From contig OY743190.1 in NCBI GenBank assembly GCA_963555705.1, positions 34,144,929 through 34,208,928 of the forward strand: DNA of 64,000 nt, read 5' to 3'. The translations under genes and the position numbers were made by a program. Below the pieces are notes generated by a model. That model ran no database searches. It worked only from the letters and a program-made list of their open reading frames with translations, and had not been told where the DNA came from. This document shows positions 37,581-47,619 of the stretch, one piece after another (position 1 is the first letter of the stretch; each line of letters starts with the position of its first letter). The DNA is from Ligustrum vulgare. Lineage: Eukaryota > Streptophyta > Magnoliopsida > Lamiales > Oleaceae.

Positions 37581-38126
37581 ATGGATATCATACTTTCAAA
37601 TATTCGCAAATATTATTCCAATCTTCCAGTAAATGATTTGAGAAAAATTTATCGAATTAGGCTCGAAAGATTGAGGTTGCTGATGGATCATGGCATGCCA
37701 GAAGATGTTCGCTGGTTGATCGAAGCAAAAGTTCGATTAGCTGGTGAATTACCAGATTCATTTTCTAAGCACAAGCCTGGCTTAGGTAAGAGTACTTTTG
37801 CAAAGAAGCGAAGAGCAAAAAGATTAAATAGTTGCTACAAATGTGCTCGATGGACATGTGATACCCGTTGTAAATCAATAGGATATTCATCCATAAATCG
37901 AGATGATAAGATAGACTTCATTAAGGGTGGACTGAGTAAGGAGTCATTGGATGATATCCGATTGACTCTTGAGACGCACCCTAGTGGATATGTGCAGCGT
38001 GAGCTACTATCTTTATGGGCTAAATTCATCAGCGATAAAGAGAGATATAGTCTCAAAAATATAATAGCAAAAGATCCTGTTTGCCATGCTGTTATAAACA
38101 ATGATGCTTTGGCTATGCAGCATTAA
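37581..38126 (+). CDS. Cysteine-rich basic protein, resembling carlavirus-type nucleic-acid-binding proteins
   Basis: Uncharacterised intact ORF of 181 aa from ATG 37581 (an upstream TTG at 37554 would add nine residues; the ATG is preferred). The N-terminal 60 residues look helical and charged (LRKIYRIRLERLRLLMD). Then follow GLGKSTFAKKRRAKRLNSC and the cysteine cluster CYKCARWTCDTRCK, about residues 85-98, then a mixed C-terminal half. A basic RRAK stretch directly before a CxxC-type cluster is the layout of the small cysteine-rich nucleic-acid-binding proteins of carlaviruses. I judge it a likely relative, by eye only. If right, it could be an old viral gene in a plant genome, and binding of DNA or RNA would be expected. 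It has no intron, no coat-protein gene upstream, and runs against the host element's transcript. A plant zinc-binding protein is the alternative. Confidence 0.6.
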   Translation: MDIILSNIRKYYSNLPVNDLRKIYRIRLERLRLLMDHGMPEDVRWLIEAKVRLAGELPDSFSKHKPGLGKSTFAKKRRAKRLNSCYKCARWTCDTRCKSIGYSSINRDDKIDFIKGGLSKESLDDIRLTLETHPSGYVQRELLSLWAKFISDKERYSLKNIIAKDPVCHAVINNDALAMQH

Positions 38127-38374
38127 TACAAGGTAAATCATTTGATATATATGCACATATAAAATATTTTTTCTGTTTCCTTTCACGAGTTTTGATAAAG
38201 GCTGGTTAAAAATATTAAATCGCCGAAAGGTGAGTAGGGTGATTTTGTCAAAAGTAAATCTTCACTTTTTCGAAAAACGACCAGTAAATAGTGAAGTTTT
38301 TCGGTTTTAAATAGCCAAACATTTTTCATAGTTCATGCATCCCAAAATAACATTTTCCTTCTTTACTTTCAAAA
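38127..38374 (+). promoter_or_regulatory. Spacer between the two cargo genes
   Basis: 248 non-coding bases. TTTTAAATAG at 38304-38313 lies about 60 bases before the LOG ATG and repeats the TTTAAATAG found 33 bases before the first cargo ATG. A small hairpin (CTTCACT 38260-38266 against AGTGAAG 38290-38296) lies just upstream. A promoter for the second gene is possible; this is inference. Confidence 0.4.
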
Positions 38375-39028
38375 ATGGAAGGACCAAAATTTCGACAGAT
38401 CAAAACTATCTGTGTATTTTGTGGATCAAAAGTGGGAAAAGGTTTTGGGTATCTAGAAGCAGCCGTGGATTTAGGAAAGAAATTGGGAGAGAAAGGTATC
38501 ACTCTCGTGTATGGAGGAGGTAGCAGTGGATTGATGGGTTGTGTTTCACAATCCGCTCTAGTAGAGAAAGCAAGAGTGATAGGTGTTATACCTACTCCTT
38601 TAGCTGATATTGCAGGCAAAACACGAGGGCATGAAGTACAAACCTTATCTATCCATGAACGCATAACTTGCATGTTATATGGTTCTGATGCCTTCATAGC
38701 CCTGCCTGGAGGTTTTGGTACTTTAGAAGAAATCTTTAATATTACTTCATGGGCTCAACTAGATCTCCATACTAAGCCTATAGGGCTTTTAAATGTAAAC
38801 AATTTCTTTGATGGTTTGCTAACATTTCTTGATTATGCTGTGGAACAGGGATTCATATCTCCATTTTCTAGGAGAATCCTTATTTCTGCTCCTACTATCG
38901 AGGAACTGCTGGATAAGTTGCAATCATATATTCCAATACAAGATCCAGCAGGAGTAAAGATAGATTGGTCGCAAGGAAGGGGAATCAAGCGAAAATGGAG
39001 TCCGGTTAATGTAAATTTATCTTTGTGA
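38375..39028 (+). CDS. LONELY GUY-type cytokinin riboside 5'-monophosphate phosphoribohydrolase, intronless
   Basis: LOG enzymes cut ribose 5-phosphate from cytokinin nucleotides, giving the active free base. The 217-aa ORF has the family layout: ICVFCGSKVGKGFGYLEAA (12-30), the nucleotide-binding LVYGGGSSGLMG (44-55), IGVIPTPL, HERITCM (94-100) and the signature PGGFGTLEE (111-119), then TSWAQLDLHTKPIGLLN (124-140). The family's common HERKAAM or HQRKAEM segment is changed here to HERITCM, so activity is not assured although the Arg and the PGG motif remain. Length is normal. Plant LOG genes normally have several introns, so this copy is either retro-derived or of non-plant descent. It follows the cysteine-rich ORF by 248 bases in the same direction. 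The start ATG has the good context AAAAATGG. Confidence 0.88.
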   Translation: MEGPKFRQIKTICVFCGSKVGKGFGYLEAAVDLGKKLGEKGITLVYGGGSSGLMGCVSQSALVEKARVIGVIPTPLADIAGKTRGHEVQTLSIHERITCMLYGSDAFIALPGGFGTLEEIFNITSWAQLDLHTKPIGLLNVNNFFDGLLTFLDYAVEQGFISPFSRRILISAPTIEELLDKLQSYIPIQDPAGVKIDWSQGRGIKRKWSPVNVNLSL

Positions 39029-39350
39029 ACTCTAGAATAGGTGGTGGTAGAGTACGGAGTATTCTCACTCTTGAGACACACCATAAATTTCTAGGATTTT
39101 ATCAATGTATTAATCTTGTGTACCTCAAAGATTTAAAGTGGTAGAGTATGGAGTATTTCTTACTCTTGAAACACACTTTTTTCTTTATTTCCTCAAAAGG
39201 TCAGAGGTGGTAGGATACGGCTACTCCCGAAACACATCTCTAATTTTGAGGATCATAAATGTTTTCCCCTTTTGCATTTTGCATGTATGTCTCGTTTATG
39301 CTTCTTCAGGAGCAATAATAATATCATTTCAGTATGTTTAGATGATAATT

Positions 39351-39689
39351 TTTACTTCTTCTGGAGTAAATATGTACTTCTTCTGGAATATATAAGTGCT
39401 CGTGCAAGAACTTTTCCAGGCACTTATCATCTAACATTCATCTCATAATACTGATGAGATTATTTTCACATTAGCTATATCCGTGCTATCATGTGATATT
39501 ATCTTATCATACATCAACATTCTCTTGTTGAATAATTTTCATCCACCCATTCAAATTCAGATATTGGTAACTTCTGGTACCATTGGATAAAACATTTTAT
39601 TAATATTTATCAACCTTTTGGTAATGATAACTTCTGGTATCATTTGATAAAATATTTTCTAACTTTAGTATTGATAACTTCTGGTATCA
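39351..39689. repeat. Hairpins with TTCTG loop and bulged stems
   Basis: TTTAC(TTC)TTCTGGAGTAAA (39351-39370), GGTA(A)C-TTCTG-GTACC (39566-39581), ATGATA(A)C-TTCTG-GTATCAT (39624-39643) and TGATA(A)C-TTCTG-GTATCA (39672-39689). Three share one bulged A. Their stems covary with each other (GGTA/TACC against GATA/TATC). Confidence 0.75.
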
Positions 39690-39841
39690 TTTAATGAAGT
39701 ATCAAATAACAATAATATTGTATATATATATTAACAATAACGATACTGGGGTTATACCACCAAGTATATATGTTGACAACAACCCTCTAATATGTTAGAA
39801 TTAACCAACAACTGAGGTGTTTATATGTATTCAATTGATAT

Positions 39842-40015
39842 ACCGACCATATAGGCGGTGTCAACGTGATGAAATAATTAAACCAGCCATATAGACGGTA
39901 TCAACGAGATGAAACAATTAAACCGGCCATATAGGCGGAATCGACATAATGAAATAATTAAACCGGGTAAAGCCAACCATGTAGGTGGTAAAACCAACCA
40001 TGTAGGTGGCAGCAT
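39842..40015. repeat. Second hairpin family, ACC...ATATA...GGT
   Basis: Three copies in a unit of about 55 bases (ACCGACC-ATATA-GGCGGT at 39842-39859, then ACCAGCC-ATATA-GACGGT and ACCGGCC-ATATA-GGCGG), then two copies of ACCAACC-ATGTA-GGTGG. Inner and outer stem triplets are complementary or nearly so. Confidence 0.7.
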
Positions 40016-40951
40016 AATATAATTCAATTGATCACATATTAATCGTTAATTTACGATTATTATACTTGTATGTATTATTAAGGGCAAAATCGTCCATATT
40101 TTAATATATTGCTCATATGAATAAATTGAAACCGTCAATAGGTTTAAAATTTAATTTAGAACAAACTTACTTTTGGTCCGAAGTTCAAAATCTCGTCAGG
40201 ATTGCTCCAAAAACAGTTTTTAAGAAAACCGCCATGTTCGACCGCCGGAATATTTTAAAAACTGCACAAAACAGAAAAATAAGATCATAGAAAAATCCAA
40301 TTCATCAAAACGGACAAACTGCCTTTCGTCATCGCCGGATCCGCCACGCGCCGCCGCCGCCGGCCGCCACGCGCCGGTGATCGGAAAAATTGACCCATCA
40401 CCATAATATGTGCCTCGGCGTCCTGAACATGCCGGTGGTCTCCGATTTTCCAAAAGATCAACCGTTTGGCCGGAATCATCATTTTTCAGTCCGCCAGCAT
40501 CTTCTTCTCCGGACAATAACTTCCGTTTTAACCGTTGGATTTGCGCCAAATTTCAGTCGAGTCTTCTCCTAGAAAAACCCGTTGATATGCCGCTGGCCGA
40601 TCGCCGATCGGAGTTCAGAATCGTCCGGAATAAGCATTTCAATTTTCGGTCAGATATCTGTTTTTGCACAGTTTTTCAGATTTTCTTCTTCGGTCGATAT
40701 CTTTTGTTTCAGCCGTTGGTTCTGCGCCAAATTTTAGGCGAGTCTTCTCCTTGACAAGCCCGTTCTGATGGCGGTGGCCGATCGTCGATCGGATATCTGG
40801 ATCGGCCAGAATCATTCTTTTTCAGTTTGAGAGAAAAGGAAACATTGGTTAGTAATAATCAGGTTTCTGATACAGAGGCTCATCATTTAGATGCAACTGT
40901 AGAGCATACTTCCGTTATTATTCAATTGGTTAGAGACTCGTGCTGATAACG

Positions 40952-41159
40952 TGTTATAAAATCATCGAAATCATAAGAACAACATAGAGAGAGAAATGGA
41001 GAGAGTTTAGAGGAGAGAATTTCTCTTCAAGAATTGGTGTAATAAATTGGTAAGTATAGGCTCCTATTTATAGGAGTGGACAATGGCACAATCGTAATAT
41101 TGTAAAGTTTACAGGGATATAATGGTAATGTCATTCACATATATACATTATTTATAACA
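40952..41159 (-). repeat. 5' LTR (right copy) of the cargo element
   Basis: Same limits and sequence as the left copy (one noticed difference, AAGAATTGGTG for AAGAATTAGTG). It carries the minus-strand TATAAATAG box at 41063-41074, so element transcription would run leftward, away from the RNA-binding-protein gene. Confidence 0.9.
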
Positions 41160-41304
41160 AATTTCATCATTTTTACCAATATATATATATATATATCAAT
41201 TTCATCACTATATATAAGGGGGAAAAATGCGCAAGAATCTGCGAGAAAGCTTTTAAAATCTCCCTCATTTCTCTCATCTCACGAAACCTAGGGTTTCGAC
41301 AACG
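41160..41304 (+). promoter_or_regulatory. Core promoter and leader of the RBP45/47-like gene
   Basis: CTATATATAAGG at 41209-41218 is a strong TATA candidate about 87 bases before the ATG. An (AT)n run lies at 41179-41196. The target duplication of the LTR element ends at 41164, so only about 45 bases separate the element from the TATA box. Confidence 0.6.
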
Positions 41305-44300
41305 ATGCAGCCATCAAACTCTATGATTCCATCACCCATGGCTCAGCCTCCTCAGTATCGACCCCAGCAGTGGATGCCACAGCAGTCGCAGCAAACGCAG
41401 TACCAGGTTCCCCCACCACAACAGACGGCTGCGGCGGCTGGCTACTACTACCAGCAACCATCACAGGCTGCTCCGACCCAACAGCCACAGGCGCAACCAG
41501 AGCAGTACGGCGTCGGGCCGGTGGCTCAGGCTCCGCACGACGACGGGATCCGGAGCCTGTGGATTGGAGATCTTCAGTACTGGATGGACGAGCAGTACAT
41601 CTACAGTTGCTTTGGTTTGACTGGCGAGGTATATTTACGTGGATATGTACACCGACTTATTAACACCTCTCACCCCGACCATAGTTAATCATACTTATTA
41701 TTTATTAGCGTTTAATTAATTGATTTTTCTCACTTTTTTTGTGTGTCTTCATCTCCGATTTCTGTACTTGCAGTCTTCTGCTATAACTGTTGCAGATGCT
41801 TTGTTGTACACATATTGAGACCACCCATAATTTTCAAATAATGTGGTTAATAGTAGTAATTTTTTTGGAGAATGTGGGGTTAAAAAGTGAAGAATCTTTT
41901 TGGGTTATGTGCGGACTATTTTTTTTGGTAAAATGTGGTTGAAAAATGAGTTTGAAAAAAAATGAGATTTTGAATAATAGGTACCCAATAGAGTAGGGGC
42001 ATAATATATTTGCTTTTCACTTTTTAATTTCAGAGAATAGATAGAGTATTTTATCGATTGCATTCCATTGTCACTACATAAAAAAATAGTCTGTTTACAT
42101 ATAAGAAGTTTACAATCTATTACTTGCTTACAGCAGCACTCACCAAGTTCATCTCTTTTATCCACTCTTGCATTTTGACTGTGTCAATCATTCCCTTTGT
42201 TTTACAGTCTTCTATGGAGAAGTCTAAAGGATTTTACTTGTATTAGAAAAATATTTTACTAAACGAAATTTACATATGATATATCGTAACTGTGTTGAAA
42301 ATGCTTCATTTGTATGCATGATATTTCATGCTCTTGAGAGTGACAATGAAGACGGTTATGCAGGCTGTTTATTCTGAAAGAACAGCTTTTCCATTTTTGC
42401 ATATGGTTTAGATCCTGTTCTATGGGTGGTTGAAGATGAGAGATTCAGCATTTCTTTAAAGTGTTTCCGTTTCCGTATCCATTTTTATCATTAACCGTTA
42501 ATAGTGTTGTCTTGATTCTTTATTTGGTGAGCTCTTTGTATTCTTGAGTCTCCCAGTAGCTAGTAATATCTGGTTTAGCCTCCGTCTTGTAAAACTTACA
42601 AATCATTTATACATTGTCAAACTTCACTATTAACCATTCCAATGGACCCACAAGTGCGATCAACTTATCCACCACCCATTTCTATTTATTTATAAATTAT
42701 ATATCTTTTTTATATTTTCTTCCCACGGGGAGGCTTAAATAGAAAATGATTTCTTTCAAGGTAACACTGCTTGTGTCTTGCAAGTCAATTGCATTGATTT
42801 AGACTTTCTACAATTTTGTGGTGTATGGCTGTATGCTACAAGTGCGCTGTGCACTACTGTAGTGACAACTTCCCCCTAACCCTCTTTTTCCTTTGAGAAA
42901 AAGAGAAAAAGGGGGGGGGGGATTCAATGATAACTGGGTTCGAACCGTGTGTGTTGCTGCCAAATTAAAAAGGGAATTTGAGTGTTGGTGATGCTCAAAC
43001 TGCTCATGTTTTACTTTCTACTATATGGTCCCTCGTTAGATCTTACTATCGAGTTTTTGCTCATGGTTTTTATACCTAATCTCAAATATGTTTTCTTTAA
43101 GGTGGTCTCTGCTAAAGTCATCCGCAACAAGCAAACTGGCCAACCAGAAGGTTATGGCTTTATCGAGTTTGTTAGTCATGCTGCTGCAGAAAGAAATCTG
43201 CTGACATATAATGGCACTCAGATGCCAAATTCTGAGCAAACATTTAGGTTGAACTGGGCATCTATGGGTGCGGGTGAAAAGCATGATGATACCCCTGAAT
43301 ACACAATTTTTGTTGGAGACTTAGCAGCTGACATAACTGACCACATGCTTCAAGAAACTTTTATGGCCAACTACTCATCAGTCAAGGGTGCAAAGGTTGT
43401 AACTGATAAGTTAACTGGACGCTCAAAGGGCTATGGGTTTGTGAGGTTTGGTGATGAAAGTGAACAACTGCGAGCCATGGTTGAGATGAATGGAAGGTAT
43501 TGTTCAACTAGGCCCATGCGAATTGGCCCGGCTGCTAGCAAACAAAAAGTTGGTGGTCAGGCTAAAGGTATGCTTTACCTTCAGCCTTGTGGTATGTTTG
43601 TTAGCGTATTAGATGGCCATTAGAGCATCAAACTGACTTAGACTTGCTGAATTTGGCCTTGTTTTTTGTATGATGTGATCTGATTCCTGAATCTGGCAGT
43701 TTAAATGCATTGGTGGCCTTTTGTTTTAGAGATATTTTCAAGAGTTGATGTCTGTTGAACAATGCTGTTAAGTTTGCTTCCTTTCAGTTATGCTCTTGAA
43801 TTCTTGAAGATAACCACAGCTTACAACGTCATTTCCTTCAAGTACTTTTAAAAGTTCTCAGCTGTGAAACTTAAAACTTGCATAATCTCATAAAACTCCT
43901 GTTGTCTCAAAGCAGGATGTCAGGAGGCTCTATGATATAGGGGCCTGGAGCTAATTTCGGCTGAAATGATAACCCTTTTAGTGCCTGGTTTTGTCTAGGT
44001 CAGTTTTAATTAAATGTTTCTTACTTTTGGCTCCATGGCGATAATCTTGCTATTATTTTCAGTATTTTTTTCGTCAGCCAGTTCCTTTACTTTCTCAGCT
44101 TTCAGTCAAATTACATTTAGTTCCAGCCATTTCTTTCAGTTTCATATTTAAATTTCTGCCTCTAGAATTACTCAATGTCTCCCGTGTTCTACTTCCATTC
44201 TGGCTTTAACATTTTAATTAAAACTGCTGTATTCCCATCTTTTACTATTTTCCTACACTTACCATCGAATTTCCCCCTGTGAAAGAAAGCTCACCGTGGA

Positions 44301-46783
44301 CAGTGGGCGATGATCGAAGGTTAGTTGTAAGTTGAAACTGCTTACGTCATGCAGGTTTCAGTTGTTTATGTTTATATAACCAAAATGTGTTCATGTGGTT
44401 TTGCTGGTTCATTTTCATTGTCTTTTGTAATGTCACGTCTTGTTCTTTTTCCTTCTTCATCTTTTATCATTAGGACCTACTGTGGTTTGTTGATGCTACT
44501 GCATATCAGCGTCATTGGTACAGAAATATGGGATTGCTCTGTTTTGTGTATGAGGACCAAAAATAGCAGGATATTGATACGTGTTTTTTGAACAATGCTA
44601 TTGAAACTGGCAGCTAAAAGTGTGCTTCTTCACCATGTCAGATGCGTATGTATGCATGTGTATCTGAACTCTAGAGAGCATTGGGAGTTGTTTGTTACTT
44701 ATGGTGTTTCTCTAGAAAAGTATTAAAAATCTATTGATTTAGCAGTGCCATAAATTGGGACCATAACACCAAACATAGGAAATATAAACACGGCATGAGA
44801 TAGAGGCCATGAATTTTGCAGTGATTAAAATCCTTTTGAAAGTTGCACCATCTAGCAGTATCATAAAGTAGGATCATAACAAAAAAAAGGTATAATAAAC
44901 ATAGCCAAGATAGAGGACATGGATTTTAATGTCTTAATGTTAGAAGTAGGCCATTATCTCGGCAATGATGAGCCAAGCTAGTATTTGCCCAAATATGTTG
45001 ACGTGGATGGATGCTCATCCTTATACATTTCATGTACTCACTTAGTTTATTGAATGGGCAGCTCCAAGTTTCAGTTTAGCCTATAGTTAGTTATCTTTCT
45101 CACAAACGTGTGCGAGTCTCTCTGGTCTGAGCTGGCAGCAATTGAAATTTTTGCTTTACCTTTCAATTTAGATAGATGCAAGGCAGTATCTCAGATCTTA
45201 TTTTGTTTTCAATATGTCTCTCGTCTGCCACCTATGTTGCCCTGATTCTTCACCTTTGAAGAAGTACCCGTGTCGAACACTTGGGTATGGGACATGGGTA
45301 TGGGTATGGGATCTCTTATCATTTTAACGATATTTTATATCATTTAAATTAAAATATAATATTTCATATCTTCAAGAAATGCATTTATTATTACTAATAC
45401 ATAAATTTTTAAAGTAATTTGAAGTTTATAAGACGTATTCATGCATTTATGCCAAAATTTTGTATCTTTTAACCGTGTCCCCGTATCCTAGGTTTTGAAA
45501 AAAAAGGGTTTGACACTTAGATACATACCAATGTCCGAGTCCGAACTACACAGTGACTGCCACTATACACTTGAGATTGGTTAGAACTTTGCTTGTTTAA
45601 CGGTTTATGAATTGACTTTTGTTGGTATGATACTGTGGTTTTGATGATCTTCAACATTTGTATTCTGGCATTTCCAGAATTATATAATGATGTAGTGCAT
45701 TTTTCGGAATCCTTTTTTTTTGGGTATTAAACTAACGTCAGCACCAATTGGCTTCTCTCCAAGTCCCTTTTCATTAGCATTTCCCTCACCCACACTTGGT
45801 GTATTTGCAGCTTCATACCAGACTTCTCAAGGAACTCAGGGTGGTGAGGATGACCCAACTAACACCACTGTGAGAAATTTTATTTACAATAATTTTGTAT
45901 TCCTTTTTTTTTTTTTTTTAAAATTTTTAATCTAGACATCTGGTTACAAATTTAGTTTTTGATTGCAGATATTTGTTGGTAATTTGGATTCTAATATCAC
46001 AGATGAGCATCTGAGGCAGTTTTTTGGTCAATATGGACAGTTACTTCATGTAAAAATACCGGTAGGCAAACGATGTGGATTTGTTCAATTTGCTGACAGG
46101 TAACTTGCGTATTGCTACCTTCCCATCTGAACAAGAAATCAGAACGAAGGATTTTTCATGCTCTCTGCATCTGTTATAACAGAAGCTGTGCTGAGGAAGC
46201 TATACGAATGTTAAATGGAACCCAGTTGGGAGGACAAAGCATCAGACTCTCGTGGGGCCGTAGTCCTTCAAACAAACAGGTACATTTCATCTCATTTTTT
46301 TTGTTTTGTTTCTATTTCTAGAACTGGTTTATTAATCCTCACTAATGATGATTGTTAAGGTATTCATTGATTCATCTTTTAAACTTTTGAGACACAGGTT
46401 GATCAAAACCAGACCAATGCTGGATATTATGGATATGCCCGTGGATATGAAACCTATGGATATGCTCAAGCAGCCCAGGATCCAAATTTGTACTATGGAG
46501 GTTACCAAGGGTATGGAAACTATGCACCGCCTCCTCAACAACCACCTCAGGTAGATATGCATATAGATTTGATGGCATAATTTTTTTACCTGCAAATCAT
46601 TATTAGCATGGCTCATTGACCACCATACATTTGCATTTATGCAATGCTAGCCTTTCCATTTATTGGTTCTATTCATCATACATTTTCCCTTGGTTAGTCG
46701 ATATCTGCCTGCTGTTTTGATTTATATTTACGTGGTATTGGATGTATAGAGTTACAACATAATAATAATCTGTTGTGCAGTAA
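41305..46783 (+). CDS. RBP45/RBP47-type RNA-binding protein with three RRMs
   Basis: Plant poly(A)/oligouridylate-type mRNA-binding protein, nuclear or in stress granules in known relatives. Exons: 41305-41628, 43102-43567, 45811-45869, 45969-46099, 46183-46279, 46398-46550, then a stop codon at 46781-46783 after the last splice, giving 410 aa. The N-terminus is Gln/Pro-rich. RRM1 starts RSLWIGDLQYWMDE and contains KVIRNKQTGQPEGYGFIEF. RRM2 has YTIFVGDLAADITD and GRSKGYGFVRF. RRM3 has IFVGNLDSNITDEHLRQFF and KRCGFVQFADR. The C-terminus is Gly/Tyr-rich and ends in PPPQQPPQ. Splice phases agree. If the last intron is retained, the frame would run nine codons further to a stop near 46580. The proximal promoter is interrupted by the LTR element. 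Confidence 0.9.
45230..45560. mobile_element. Probable MITE in an RBP45/47-like intron
   Basis: A 330-base block with ACCCGTGTCGAACACTTGGG on the left and CAATGTCCGAGTCCGAAC on the right, partly complementary, and an AT-rich middle. It resembles a common plant non-autonomous element type; no target duplication was fixed. Confidence 0.35.
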
Positions 46784-47619
46784 TCGGCTGGCATCAAATG
46801 GACAATATAAAGCTGGTAGTAGTGAAGAACAGAGGAGCTGTCAGTTATCCCACTGCAGCATTGGCTGTTGCTTCGTCTTCGGAACTGTTTATTTGCTTGA
46901 TAGTTGTTTCTGTTGAACTGAATTTGGCTTGGCTTCTTTTTGGTGCAGTTAAAAACCACTTTTCTTTTGCTCTTACTTTACATGCTCGTCTATACAATAA
47001 GGTTTGGAGCATATGCTTTTGTACAAGTGGTGCGAGATCCATGTGTACGACTTCTGAGGGTTGAAATTGGTTACTTAATTTCAGTTGGGAATGTCCTTGC
47101 ACATTAGATTTTGACTTCCCGAGCCATTTCTGCAACTCCTGTTACATCCTCTGAGTTGCACAACCAAACTAAGTTTTGCTTTCTGAAAATTTCTGATAAT
47201 TAAGTAAAAATTAAACAGGAAGACCGGCTCACCATCTCCTTCTGGTAACCGATTTATTAACTAGTTTATAAAATATACAATTTATCAATTTATTTTTAAA
47301 CAAAACATATTATCTCTTTAATTTTTAATTTTTAAATATTACATTTTATCTCAAAATCATAAATAAATTAGTTTATAAATCAAACAATGTTATGAAAAAA
47401 GAGGGGTTCAGTAAAATAAAAATAAAAATAAATAAAAATCCAAGTTAAAGTAGTGACGTCATCTGGCTCAACGACTATTACATTATTAACTATAGTCCGC
47501 AAGCTGACTGGTATTTACGTAGAACTACGCTGATGACCAAGGATGGTTTCATATAAGATATTCATGAAATTGAAACGGCTGCTCTAATTTCTTGGCCTTC
47601 CAGTTGGGTGTCCTTCGCT
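46784..47619. other. Convergent 3' regions of the RBP45/47-like and MED21 genes
   Basis: No additional coding region is supported. About 47240-47400 is a decayed copy of the common MITE family (TTTATAAATCAAACAATGTT at its end). The rest is presumably the two 3' UTRs. Confidence 0.55.

Larger units (their letters stand above)
39029..40951. other. Non-coding right arm of the cargo element
   Basis: No gene is supported; open frames near 40220-40754 on both strands are in GC-richer leader DNA and are mutually overlapping. It contains hairpins at 39351-39689, a second hairpin family at 39842-40015, a duplicated leader block (about 40540-40620 and 40720-40800) and the primer-site region next to the LTR. 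Confidence 0.6.
34832..41159 (-). mobile_element. Complete non-autonomous LTR element carrying two foreign-looking genes
   Basis: A 6328-bp element with two 208-bp LTRs that differ at one position noticed by eye, and a 5-bp target duplication AATTT (34827-34831 and 41160-41164). Orientation is minus. The purine tract AAGGGGGAG abuts the left LTR, and the primer-site position (CGTTATCAGCACGAG, minus strand) abuts the right LTR. The minus-strand LTR also contains a TATAAATAG box. No gag, protease, integrase or reverse transcriptase can be found, so it depends on enzymes from another element. The leader type recalls certain plant copia elements. Inside, in the opposite direction, lie a cysteine-rich ORF and a LOG gene, flanked by hairpin-rich non-coding DNA. 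Confidence 0.88.

Noticed and set aside
40220..40754. Protein genes in the GC-rich leader of the cargo element
   Set aside because: Frames on both strands overlap, have low-complexity products and lack any motif; GC-rich leader DNA explains them.
42982..43101. Upstream extension of the second RBP45/47 exon
   Set aside because: The open frame before 43102 is hydrophobic and unlike an RRM. A clean acceptor at 43101 joins in phase with exon 1.
45720..45810. Upstream extension of the third RBP45/47 exon
   Set aside because: The added residues do not fit the family and an acceptor TATTTGCAG at 45810 gives the right phase.
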